DNA from: JAWLHU01 sp049325315
Lineage (GTDB): Bacteria; Bacillota; Sulfobacillia; Symbiobacteriales; Symbiobacteriaceae
DNA: 64,000 nt
Reading direction: 5' to 3'
Assembly: GCA_049325315.1 (NCBI GenBank)
Contig: JBMONB010000150.1
Location: 124,001 to 188,000 of the forward strand
The notes under the pieces: model-generated
Told to the model about the DNA's origin: nothing
What the model saw: only the letters and a program-made list of their open reading frames with translations
Database searches by the model: none
Made by a program: the position numbers and the translations under genes
Shown here: positions 39,932 to 48,447 of the stretch, one piece after another
Numbering within the stretch: the stretch's first letter is position 1
How the letters are laid out: each line of letters begins with the position of its first letter

Positions 39932-41701
39932 ATGGCGGATACTATTATCGGGTGTGGCGATTTCGGCGCGCAGGTGACTGCACATCTGGCGGCCCGGGGG
40001 ATGACCGGGCCGGGGGTGCTCACCTGGAATGGTCCCGCTACAACCCGGCTGGCGGGGGCCGAACTGGCCCGGCAACGCCTGCGGGGACTCGGAGGATCCC
40101 CTGAAGGCCGGCTTCACCTGGTGGCGGCCCTCAGTGAGGCGGCTGGCAGCGGCATGATCAGTTTGATCCTTGCCGAGTTGGGGCCTCGGCATGCATGGAA
40201 TCTTTGGGTAGCCCTGCCGCAGGCGAACGGGGACGCCGCTGCGCGTGCCCGGGTCTACGCCACCCTACTGGAGCTTGAGGGGTTGCGCCGTGAGGGCTAT
40301 TCCTTATCTGTCTGGTTTCGGGAACAGGGAGGGGACCCCGGCGGAACAGCGCAGCGTTTTGGGGATGCGCTCCTGTACCATCTGCGCAGGGAGCGGCCAG
40401 ATCACCCCGCTGGCAGCGTCTGTCGAGGCTTTGGCGTAGGTGTTGTGCGTGAGCCGGTGGCTTCACTGAAGGGGCGGTTGGCCTATCAGGTGGCGATGCA
40501 GGTGGTGGAGGAGTACCTCCGTCGTCCTGACCCGGCCCATCTGCTTCCCGGTCTGAGGGAGGCGCTCCAGCGCCCGATTCGCTCCTTGCTGGTCCCAGTG
40601 GAGGTCTGCCCGGTCTATCAGCAGCGCTGGGGAGCGATGAGCGCTGGCGGTGAGAGCCTTGAATCGCTCCTCGACTTCTACGAACTGACGGGTCCCTGGC
40701 ACCGAGAGGCCTGGCTCTATTGGGACCAACTGGTGAGAGCGGCTCAGTCAAAGCTGGGTGCTGCCATGGGCTATGCCTGGCGGAGTGGCTTTGAAGTGAT
40801 CCATGCGGAGGCCCGAGAGGCACTGGCACTGGCTCACAGCGTTCTGGAAACCGAGATTGACCAGTGCGAGAAGAACGTACTCGAACATCAGGCCGGGTTT
40901 GACGAGGCTCTCCTGCGGGCTGAACGGGGGGAGATCGGTCTCGACGAGTTGGACCGGCTGGTGGCAGCCTATCTCCTGGAGTCGGTGCGACTGGGTGCCC
41001 TGGAACGCCTGGCCCTGGCGATCGATGGGGCCGTGGAGTTGGTGCTGGATGGCCTATGGGCCAAGGCGGAGAGCGTGCGCCAACTCCTCCAGTCTGTCAA
41101 GAAACACCGGCCCGGCCAATCGGCGGTGAGGCTGGCGCATGGGCTCACGATGGTTCCCTCCGCCCAACTGGAGCAGGAATGGCTGAACGAGATCCAGCCT
41201 CGACTGGCGCGAGCGGCCCTTCATGATGACGAACCGCCCACGGCGGAGCGGATATTGGCGAATGCAGAGCGCGACGTCGACCGGTATTTTCGGATCCGCC
41301 AGCCGGACCTGCACCTTCCACGGGGGCACCGGCTGCGTGAGGACTGGCTCGACGGTGCGCTGCCCCGAATCAGGCTGGTCGGGGCGGAACGGCCCGCTTG
41401 CGCCGGCGAGGTTTCGCCCGGACTTCCAGGCGATTACTGGGAGGACTTGATGACCCGATCGTTGGCCGTGACCGAGCAGCAGGTGGCCTGGTTCCCCAAT
41501 GAGTGGATTGTCTATACGGAAACGCCACCATTCGCAGTGGCAGATTTCGCTGCCCTGCCAGACTGGGCTGAAGGGTACCGGGCCGCTCCACCAGCCGCCC
41601 GGGCCGCGCTTCATGTGCTGCCGGAGCCGCCGGGGGGATGGCCGGACCCTGCGGTCCGCCCCCCGCGGTCCGAGGCGGCGCCGGGACTTGGCGGTTTCTG
41701 A
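39932..41701 (+). CDS. Tubulin/FtsZ superfamily-like GTPase
   Basis: 589 residues. The N-terminal 190 residues follow the order of a tubulin/FtsZ nucleotide-binding fold. IIGCGDFGAQ opens as the first strand-loop. A Gly-rich loop (RLRGLGG) follows, then SEAAGSGMISLILAELG, which matches the place of the tubulin GGGTGSG signature with some residues changed. WVALPQANGDAAARARVYA occupies the next strand and helix. The C-terminal 400 residues are helical (residues 250-400) and otherwise unrecognised. A Rossmann dinucleotide fold is the alternative. ATG 39932 has GGGGGGTGGGG upstream. It lies tail to tail with the Rad50-like gene, 20 bases apart. Confidence 0.55.
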   Translation: MADTIIGCGDFGAQVTAHLAARGMTGPGVLTWNGPATTRLAGAELARQRLRGLGGSPEGRLHLVAALSEAAGSGMISLILAELGPRHAWNLWVALPQANGDAAARARVYATLLELEGLRREGYSLSVWFREQGGDPGGTAQRFGDALLYHLRRERPDHPAGSVCRGFGVGVVREPVASLKGRLAYQVAMQVVEEYLRRPDPAHLLPGLREALQRPIRSLLVPVEVCPVYQQRWGAMSAGGESLESLLDFYELTGPWHREAWLYWDQLVRAAQSKLGAAMGYAWRSGFEVIHAEAREALALAHSVLETEIDQCEKNVLEHQAGFDEALLRAERGEIGLDELDRLVAAYLLESVRLGALERLALAIDGAVELVLDGLWAKAESVRQLLQSVKKHRPGQSAVRLAHGLTMVPSAQLEQEWLNEIQPRLARAALHDDEPPTAERILANAERDVDRYFRIRQPDLHLPRGHRLREDWLDGALPRIRLVGAERPACAGEVSPGLPGDYWEDLMTRSLAVTEQQVAWFPNEWIVYTETPPFAVADFAALPDWAEGYRAAPPAARAALHVLPEPPGGWPDPAVRPPRSEAAPGLGGF

Positions 41702-41721
41702 GGCCGGTCGAACCGTGAGCC

Positions 41722-44700
41722 CTAACCCGGGAGGTCTTGCACGATTGCAGGGCCTTCGGGCGTCACCCCGATCAGCCGAAGGGCCTGGAAAGGGGTGCTT
41801 CCGCCCCGGTTCAGCGAGGCGAAGCGGGCGACCATTGTCCGGTAAAGGTCTTCGCTGGCCGTGGTGATGATAATCTGGCGACCGCTTTCGACCATGGTGC
41901 GGAGCAGGTCAAGGAAGGCGAAGGTGTTCATGTCGTCCATGTGCTGCACGGGGTCATCGATGCAGATGACGCCCAGCCGGGACCACGCCTGGAGCAGGGC
42001 AGTGCCAAGGAAGATGGAGAGAGCGACAGCGTTTGCCTGCGCCATGCTGAAGTATCGGTGGACGGCAGCCGCCCTCCCCTCCTCGGGCTCAAAGCGGACA
42101 TATAGGCGCTGTGACTTGGAGTCGATCTCGAGCCGCAGCGGCCCGAAGTATGGGTGCGAGCAGAGACGCTGATAGAGCACCTGAATCATCCCGACATAGC
42201 CATCTAGCCGCTCGCGCTCCTCCGCCGCGCGCAGGTCTGCGGCCTGCTTCAGGAGGCTCCGGACCCGCTCCAGATAGTCTGCAGCCCGACTCTCTAATGC
42301 CAGGGCCCTCTCCTGCTCCACCTGCAGCCGCTCCACGTCACGGTCGATCTCCTGAATGGCCAGCGTCAGCTCGCAGGCATGCGCTTGAGCCACCAGCCGC
42401 TCCCCTGTAACGATCAACTCGGTCAGATGCGTAATCCGGTCGCCCAGCCGCTTTTGCTGGGCGGCCATCTCTTTGCGCAGGCTCTCAGGGTCTTCGCCGG
42501 TGAGGCCGGCCTGCTGTCGATCTGCCTCAAAGGTTTGAAGCCGGCGGGTGATCGCCTGCAGTTCCGCCTCGGCCCCCGCCCGTTCCCCCCGCAGGACCGC
42601 CAGGGCTCGATGTGCCTCATCGGCCTGGGCCTGGGCCGCCTCCAGCGCCTGGCGTGCTCCGGCTACGCCGGATCGGGCCGCTTCGAACTCCGCCTGCCGG
42701 TCGCTCAGTTCTGCCCGAGCCTCCTCGCGGGTGGCAAACCCCAGCCCGAGTGCCGCCAGGGCGCTCTCCGTCTGCTCCAGCCGCCTGCGCAGAAGTTTCA
42801 GCCGTTCATGCTTCTGCTGAATCGCAGCGAGCAGCGCCTGCTCCTGGCTCTCGACGGTTCCGATCGCTTCGGAGACGGCGGCCAGCATCTCCTCCGCCGA
42901 GGCCACGCGCTCTGTGGCGATTCTCACCTCATCTTCACTCTGCACAAGGGCGGTCTGCACCTCTGCGGGCACGAGGTCCGACGCCAACCGGCCAGGGAAG
43001 AGGGGGATCACCTGCTCGTTGGCCTGCCGGAGCATGTCAGCGATCTCCTGAAGCCGGCCTTCGCAGGTGCCTGATTCGGTCTGAGTGGCCCCCAACTTCA
43101 GCTCGGCCACGGCCAGCGCGTCGGTGAGCGTCGCACGCTTCCCAACCGCTTCGTCGTAGGCTTCCTGGGCCTGCTTCAGCCCATCGGGCAGCCGCTCCAG
43201 CATTGAACGTACCCCCGCCAGCAACTGCCGGTGGCCCTCCCATTGATGTCCGCAGAAGGGGCAATCCGACTCATCCGGGGTCAGATGGCCCTTTAGTTCT
43301 GCCAGCAACTCCTGGCGGCGCTGTACGATGGACCGTGCCTCTGTCAGCGCCGCTCCACGCTGCTCCACCAGGCTTCGGGCCTCCTGCCATTGCTGCCGCT
43401 GTTCCACCAGGCGCTCCGAGAGTGACTGGCTCTCCGAGCGAAGCCGAGCCCAGCGGGCCTGGAGACGCTCGTGCTCCTCTGCCCGATCACGCCACTCACC
43501 CAGACTCTCCCTGATCCGCCGGAGTTGCGCGGTGCGAGCGACGCGGGAATCCGCCTCGGTTCTCGCGGTCTGCAGTCGCCCCTGCAGCTCGCGGTGATCC
43601 CCCCTCAACCGTTTGAGCGACTGGAGCAGCTCGGCCCGCTCATCCTCCAGCGCAGCCAGGTCATCTTCTGTGCCGGTCAGTTCCCCCTCCAGGAGCACAC
43701 GGTCATCCTGGAGAGCGAGGTGCCGGTTCACCTGCTCCAGCCGCCGCTGCGCCTCGGTCAACTCCTCGGCCCTGTCCCGGAGTGTCCGGGCCGACGAGGT
43801 TCGCTCAGACTCCCGCGTGTCTGCCTCCTCCATGCGCTCCTGCTCCTCGGAGGCGTATGCCTGGAGCCGGCCGAGCAACTCCCGGTGGCGGGCCAGAACC
43901 TCCGGAATGGCCCGTGCCTCCTGGTCGAGCCGTTCCAGGCGGGCCATCTCCTGCCGAATGGCGTCGATTCTCACCGGCGCGGTCTGGATCAGCGTCTGGG
44001 CCACCACACGCGCCCGCTTGGGGGCGGGCATTTCCGGCACCTCGAGACTCATGCCTACCAGTGTAGCTGTCCGGGTAAGCACATTGGTCTGAGCGGCGAC
44101 AGAGGCCTCGTCAGGAGATCGCTCAATCCCCGCCTCCTCCAACGCCCGCTGCCGCTCTTTCTTTCGCTGAAGTCGTTCACCGATTAGCCCGTCGATTTGC
44201 GCGGCGGTCTGCCGGTGGTTGGCCACCTCTGACTCCAGGAGCTTTGCCACCCGGTTCCCCTTCTCGATCAGCCGGAGCAGGTTCTGGGTTCCGACCATGT
44301 AGGAGTATGCCTCGTAGCGCTCGCCAGGGTCACTCCCAAGGAACTGCTGGATCGTATCCTGGCTCAGGAAGTGGCAGTGGCGCATTACGTCCCGCAGCGC
44401 CTCCCCGCAGCGGGGAATCGCCTCGTCGTCGGTCAGCAGGGAGACCGCCCGCAGGATCTCCCGCTCAGCCACCTCACGATCATTCAGATGCCGGCTTTCA
44501 TGGTCATGGGTTAGTACCCGGCGGAGGTGAAGCGAGGCAGGCCCTTCGATCCAGATGTCAACCTCAGCCCCATCGTCGGCCTGAAGGAGATGCAGGAGGG
44601 GAGATCGGCTCACCCCCTGCTGCTGCTCCTTGTCGCGAGCCCGGTCGACCCGGTGTGACTTGCCGGTGAGCCCCCACTCCAGCGCCTCGCACAGGGAGGT

Positions 44701-45420
44701 CTTGCCGGTGCCGTTCCGCCCGTAGACCACGATCAGGTTGCCGGTGAGCGGAATGGTCTTGCCCGATCCACCGTAATTGCGGAAGCCCTGGAGGCGCAAC
44801 TTGCGGACGAAGAGCCGGTCCTCCTGGCCGGCCGCCCTGCCCGGTCCCTGTGGCCGTGCGGTCGCCGGTAGCGTTTTCGGGCCTCCATCGTACCCCCCCT
44901 CAAGCAGTTCCCGCTGAATGCGCTCTGGCCCCCGATTTTCCAGCAGGTGCTCGACGAAGAGCGGGGCTAACCCGGTAGAGTGGGCCACAATCAAAGGGTC
45001 GATAGGGGGGCGGCGAATGGTGGTCTGCACCCGCTCCGGCAACGGGAAGAAGGGCAGATCGTCCACCATCTGCTCAACATTCAGGCCATCGCTGGGCACC
45101 ACCACCTTGCGGCATACATAGGGGTTGGCGGCGATGCGCTGCAGCACGACGGGGTCACGCTGCCCCTCTACAAGCAGGGCCAAATAGGCTCCTTCGGCAT
45201 GACCCCTCTGGGAGAGTTGGCTGAGATAGCGGGCAATCTCGTTCTGCACAGTTCGCCAGGAGGCGACCAGGTCTTCATTCGGCTGGACAACCCGAAAGAA
45301 GGCAAAGCCCGCCCCGGTGTGGACAAGCAGATCGGCATGGCCTACCTCAGGAGGAGTCGACAACAGTTCGGCTCCACGCGGCAGGGCGTGTCGAATCCGG
45401 TCGATCAGGCTGCTCGCCAT
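41722..45420 (-). CDS. SMC/Rad50-like ABC ATPase with coiled-coil and CxxC hook
   Basis: 1232 residues. Residues 1-205 are an extra N-terminal domain with no family recognised. The ABC ATPase head begins near 208. Walker A is YGRNGTGKTS (near 234-241). Long coiled coils fill about 400-1050 around a Rad50-like hook, CPFC at 719-722. The signature region reads FSMAQANAVALSIF, a degenerate LSGGQ. Walker B is VICIDDPVQHMDD (near 1145). The protein is larger than SbcC/Rad50 heads alone because of the N-terminal domain. GGAGGT lies six bases before the ATG. Its start overlaps the end of the nitrilase-like gene by 16 bases, so the two are co-translated. Confidence 0.85.
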   Translation of the reverse strand: MASSLIDRIRHALPRGAELLSTPPEVGHADLLVHTGAGFAFFRVVQPNEDLVASWRTVQNEIARYLSQLSQRGHAEGAYLALLVEGQRDPVVLQRIAANPYVCRKVVVPSDGLNVEQMVDDLPFFPLPERVQTTIRRPPIDPLIVAHSTGLAPLFVEHLLENRGPERIQRELLEGGYDGGPKTLPATARPQGPGRAAGQEDRLFVRKLRLQGFRNYGGSGKTIPLTGNLIVVYGRNGTGKTSLCEALEWGLTGKSHRVDRARDKEQQQGVSRSPLLHLLQADDGAEVDIWIEGPASLHLRRVLTHDHESRHLNDREVAEREILRAVSLLTDDEAIPRCGEALRDVMRHCHFLSQDTIQQFLGSDPGERYEAYSYMVGTQNLLRLIEKGNRVAKLLESEVANHRQTAAQIDGLIGERLQRKKERQRALEEAGIERSPDEASVAAQTNVLTRTATLVGMSLEVPEMPAPKRARVVAQTLIQTAPVRIDAIRQEMARLERLDQEARAIPEVLARHRELLGRLQAYASEEQERMEEADTRESERTSSARTLRDRAEELTEAQRRLEQVNRHLALQDDRVLLEGELTGTEDDLAALEDERAELLQSLKRLRGDHRELQGRLQTARTEADSRVARTAQLRRIRESLGEWRDRAEEHERLQARWARLRSESQSLSERLVEQRQQWQEARSLVEQRGAALTEARSIVQRRQELLAELKGHLTPDESDCPFCGHQWEGHRQLLAGVRSMLERLPDGLKQAQEAYDEAVGKRATLTDALAVAELKLGATQTESGTCEGRLQEIADMLRQANEQVIPLFPGRLASDLVPAEVQTALVQSEDEVRIATERVASAEEMLAAVSEAIGTVESQEQALLAAIQQKHERLKLLRRRLEQTESALAALGLGFATREEARAELSDRQAEFEAARSGVAGARQALEAAQAQADEAHRALAVLRGERAGAEAELQAITRRLQTFEADRQQAGLTGEDPESLRKEMAAQQKRLGDRITHLTELIVTGERLVAQAHACELTLAIQEIDRDVERLQVEQERALALESRAADYLERVRSLLKQAADLRAAEERERLDGYVGMIQVLYQRLCSHPYFGPLRLEIDSKSQRLYVRFEPEEGRAAAVHRYFSMAQANAVALSIFLGTALLQAWSRLGVICIDDPVQHMDDMNTFAFLDLLRTMVESGRQIIITTASEDLYRTMVARFASLNRGGSTPFQALRLIGVTPEGPAIVQDLPG

Positions 45421-47213
45421 GGAAACACCTCCATCAGCATCCGCAGAAAGGCGCGGCAGTCAGAGGCATGCCAGAGGATATCCAGCAAGGCGCGCCGGTC
45501 ATACCAGTAGAGTTGTGTCGCGTCGATCCGTTCCTCGTTAGGCTGCCGTCCGAAGGGGCCGTCGTCGAAAGGAAAGGGCTGAAGCGCCCCGCCGGCGCCC
45601 ATGCGCCGTACCTCCTGCTGCTCAATCTGAACAGGCCGCGAGCCGGTGGTCCCCTGGTGGTCCAGAAGCAGAAAGAGGTGCGGCCGGCGGTCATAACAGC
45701 GGTCGAGGAATCCCCCATAGAGGTATTCCGGCCGGGTCTGTCCATCGCCGGCGATAATGGTCAGCGTAAAATCCCCACAATCAGCCGTAATGTGGGGGAA
45801 GGCGACGTCGGCGATCTCAGCGCGGACCCCGCCTGCCAGCAGAACGTACAGCGCTTCGATCATCCATCGGATGGAGCGCAGTTCCGGGTGCTCCTCCCAG
45901 AAGTCGGGATTGGTACGGTGGCAGCCGTGGAGCAGCGAGTCGAGGATCCCATGGAGCCGGCCAGCCGGGAGCGACTGGAGTTGGTGGGCCACGGTGAGGT
46001 AGGCTTCTTCCAGTTGGCCGTGCAGTGCCCGGCACCGGGTGAGAGGCTGGGGTCGGGAGGTCCGGGGGGAGGCCTCCCTGATCAGGCTGGTAACCACATG
46101 CTGTGAGGCGTGGGTGGTCAGCCCGTCACTGGCTACCTGCCCGTGGCGTATGGGGTGGAGCAGGGCGTAATCGATGGGTTCCCGCGGAGAACCGGCGTGA
46201 CGGGGGAGGCTGAACCGCGGCTCGTAGATGAACCGGTGCAGGGCGGGCTCACCCGCCCGGAAGGAGAGCCGGGTCAGTTCGGAATCGCCCACCCCTTCTC
46301 GACGGTAGAGGCGGGGGACATCGTCGGGGGCGGTTTCCGGTCTGGTCGGAGGGCAGTCACCCTTTGAGCAGAGGAGGCAGGTCTGGCCACTCGCCCCAGC
46401 GCGGTTGACGAACAGGACGGTCTCGAAACGGGGATCGGGGTTGGTCAACAAGACCCGGGCGGAGTCGAGGAAGGCGGTATGGTCCGGGCGCTCGTTGTCC
46501 TGGAGCACGAAGAGATAGGCCGGCGCCGGGTGTTCGCCTGGGGGTTGGGCCGAGACCTGCAGCCACTGCCACAGCCGGGTGGCGACATCATCCGTGCCGA
46601 TCCGGGCGATAAAGTCGTAGCAGAGAAGGAGGCTGAAGGTGCGCTGTCCCGCTGTGAGGTAGAGGACATGAGCGCCCCGGTACATGGTTCCGGCCCGCTG
46701 CTCCTGTGGGTTGGGTCGCAGCTTGGCCTGCAAAAAGCGATGAAGCCGGCCCTCCCGGTCCTTGACCCAGATCACCGCCCCATTGACCCAGTCGTGCTGC
46801 ACGGACCGAGCGTGGGCGGCCATTTCGTCGCCCCCGGCGGTGCCGGTCAGAAGCTGCTGCCACCGGTCGGGGTCCATGGCATCGAAGCCGGCTATGCAGA
46901 CGGAGTTGGGCGGCAGGATCTCCAGCACCAATGCTTCGCAGGTGGCGAACTGTCCAGAGGGGAGGCTGTACTCGGGCAGCACCACGAAGTGACTGTGGTC
47001 CACCTCGGGGGAGAAGGGCTTGCCGGCCTGCTCCAGTGCAGCTCGGAACGTCTGAAGTTGCGACGTCCACAGGTGGCGCTTGAGACGGTAACCCACCTGA
47101 CCCAACTCCAACTCGATATGCGGTTGAACCAGGACCATCCCGGTGCGGGCGTGGGCCTCTGGCCAGTCGACCAGGCGGTCCAACGGCACGACACGCATCT
47201 CCACCGTCGGCAC
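45405..47213 (-). CDS. Nitrilase-fold (carbon-nitrogen hydrolase) protein with a long C-terminal domain
   Basis: 602 residues. The nitrilase superfamily triad is visible: Glu81 in FVVLPEYSLP, Lys164 in LQAKLRPNPQ and Cys198 in LLLCYDF. Such enzymes hydrolyse amides or nitriles with a Cys nucleophile. Residues about 330-602 form an uncharacterised domain. It is first in a two-gene operon with the Rad50-like ATPase. The pair resembles effector-plus-SMC defence systems such as Lamassu, where varied hydrolases serve as effectors; that link is inference. Start uncertain: GTG at 47213 has its Shine-Dalgarno too close, and in-frame GTG 47204 is an alternative. Confidence 0.75.
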   Translation of the reverse strand: MPTVEMRVVPLDRLVDWPEAHARTGMVLVQPHIELELGQVGYRLKRHLWTSQLQTFRAALEQAGKPFSPEVDHSHFVVLPEYSLPSGQFATCEALVLEILPPNSVCIAGFDAMDPDRWQQLLTGTAGGDEMAAHARSVQHDWVNGAVIWVKDREGRLHRFLQAKLRPNPQEQRAGTMYRGAHVLYLTAGQRTFSLLLCYDFIARIGTDDVATRLWQWLQVSAQPPGEHPAPAYLFVLQDNERPDHTAFLDSARVLLTNPDPRFETVLFVNRAGASGQTCLLCSKGDCPPTRPETAPDDVPRLYRREGVGDSELTRLSFRAGEPALHRFIYEPRFSLPRHAGSPREPIDYALLHPIRHGQVASDGLTTHASQHVVTSLIREASPRTSRPQPLTRCRALHGQLEEAYLTVAHQLQSLPAGRLHGILDSLLHGCHRTNPDFWEEHPELRSIRWMIEALYVLLAGGVRAEIADVAFPHITADCGDFTLTIIAGDGQTRPEYLYGGFLDRCYDRRPHLFLLLDHQGTTGSRPVQIEQQEVRRMGAGGALQPFPFDDGPFGRQPNEERIDATQLYWYDRRALLDILWHASDCRAFLRMLMEVFPWRAA

Positions 47214-47238
47214 AACTCCTTACGGAGCGGGTTGGTAA

Positions 47239-47258
47239 GTAATCCCAATGTAGATTAC
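47239..47258. promoter_or_regulatory. Inverted repeat GTAATC-N8-GATTAC, candidate operator
   Basis: The arms are perfect. It lies 26 bases upstream of the nitrilase start codon, close to where a repressor could block transcription or initiation of the operon. Confidence 0.4.
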
Positions 47259-47300
47259 AGGAGAGCGATGGGGGCAGTCAGTCGAACCTTGTCGTGTCGA

Positions 47301-47333
47301 ACGAAAAACCCTTCGACGTCATTTGTCGAAGGG
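47301..47333 (-). terminator. Attenuator-like terminator in the leader of the nitrilase-ATPase operon
   Basis: CCCTTCGAC (47309-47317) pairs with GTCGAAGGG (47325-47333). On the minus strand the stem runs into GTTTTTCG. No other minus-strand gene lies upstream within the window up to 57 kb, so it may act within the operon's own leader. Confidence 0.6.
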
Positions 47334-47420
47334 TGCGTCGGAGCCGTGGGCTACGCCTATACATGCCGTGGTCTGTACGATACACTGTACCCAATGAATG
47401 GAACCGTGGAGGTAGCTGGT

Positions 47421-48398
47421 ATGGCCAAGGCGGACAACCTGCTCGCCATTCTATGGCTCCTGCGCTCCCGCCGTCGGGTGACTGCGGCGCAGATTGCCGA
47501 TTCGCTGGAAATCAGCCTCCGGACCGCCTACCGGTACATCGACGCCCTGTCAGCCAGCGGGGTCCCCGTGGTGGCAGAGGCGGGGCCAGAGGGCGGATAT
47601 TCGCTGCCGGATCATTTCCGTACAGTGCCCCTCTTCTTTGAGCCGAAGGAGCTGGTGGCGCTCTTTCACGCAGGCCTTTTTGCAGCCCGGGCCGGTTACC
47701 CCTACAGTGAGGAGATGAGCGCAGCCCTGGAAAAGGTGCGCCAGAACCTCAGCCCTTCCCAGGTGGCCGACCTGGAGCGGCACACATCGGGCTTGAGCGT
47801 GGTCGGCTCCCTTCGAGGCGGCCCAGTGGAGCCCTGGCTGCCTCACCTGGAGCAGGCGGTGGCCGACGGCGCCACCGTTGAACTCCTGTACTGGAAGGTG
47901 AGTGGCGAAGCGCCGGAGCGGCGGCTGGTCGATCCCTACGGTCTGGTCTACAGGGCGGGACTCTGGTATGTAACCGGCTTTTGTCATCTACGACAGGCGC
48001 TCCGAGACTTCCGGGTAGACCGGATCCGGGACCTCACCAGGACGGGCGGCACCTTCCAGCGGCCGCCGGATTTCCGGCCCGAGGCCGGCACAGGAACGGA
48101 ACGTCAATGGATCGAGGAGCGGCTACGAACGGCTCCTCTCACCCGGGTTGGGGTGACCGGATCCCCCTGGGCTATCGCCAGCCTGTGTGAGCACTGGTAT
48201 CTGCGGCACTGCCTGCTGGAGCGTTCCGGGCGGAAGGCGATCTTCAACCTGGACCCCACCGGACTGGAGCACACAGCCCACCACCTTGCCTCCATGGGAG
48301 CCGCCGTGCGCGTAGTGGAGCCGGACGAACTTCGCCTGAAGGTGGTCGACCTGCTCCACCGCTGGCTGCAACATCATCAGGAAGGGGAGCATCCCTGA
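47421..48398 (+). CDS. WYL-domain transcriptional regulator
   Basis: 325 residues. The N-terminal winged helix-turn-helix (about residues 5-60; VTAAQIADSLEISLRTAYRYIDAL) is followed by a WYL domain with YGLVYRAGLWYVTGFC, then a C-terminal extension (WCX). WYL regulators bind ligands or nucleic acids and commonly control phage-defence operons and CRISPR loci. The ATG at 47421 has GGAGGT seven bases upstream. It is divergent from the nitrilase-ATPase operon and upstream of an MFS transporter; either or both may be its targets. Confidence 0.9.
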   Translation: MAKADNLLAILWLLRSRRRVTAAQIADSLEISLRTAYRYIDALSASGVPVVAEAGPEGGYSLPDHFRTVPLFFEPKELVALFHAGLFAARAGYPYSEEMSAALEKVRQNLSPSQVADLERHTSGLSVVGSLRGGPVEPWLPHLEQAVADGATVELLYWKVSGEAPERRLVDPYGLVYRAGLWYVTGFCHLRQALRDFRVDRIRDLTRTGGTFQRPPDFRPEAGTGTERQWIEERLRTAPLTRVGVTGSPWAIASLCEHWYLRHCLLERSGRKAIFNLDPTGLEHTAHHLASMGAAVRVVEPDELRLKVVDLLHRWLQHHQEGEHP

Positions 48399-48420
48399 CA
48401 GCGGTTGTCAGGGATGCTCC
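48386..48420 (+). other. Perfect 15-bp hairpin across the WYL stop codon
   Basis: GGAGCATCCCTGACA (48386-48400) pairs with TGTCAGGGATGCTCC (48406-48420) around GCGGT. The WYL stop codon lies inside the left arm. There is no T-tract, so it is more likely a partial terminator or an RNA-stability element between WYL and MFS. Confidence 0.6.
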
Positions 48421-48447
48421 GTTACATTGGGGGTGGAGGTGGATGAA

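Larger units (their letters stand above)
47214..47420. other. Divergent intergenic region with inverted repeats
   Basis: 207 bases between the nitrilase gene and the WYL regulator. GTAATC-N8-GATTAC (47239-47258) is an inverted repeat near the nitrilase start. The hexamer GTCGAA or its complement occurs four times (47281, 47296, 47312, 47325), forming two spaced pairs. A minus-strand hairpin terminator is at 47301-47333. No strong promoter was identified on either strand. Confidence 0.55.
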
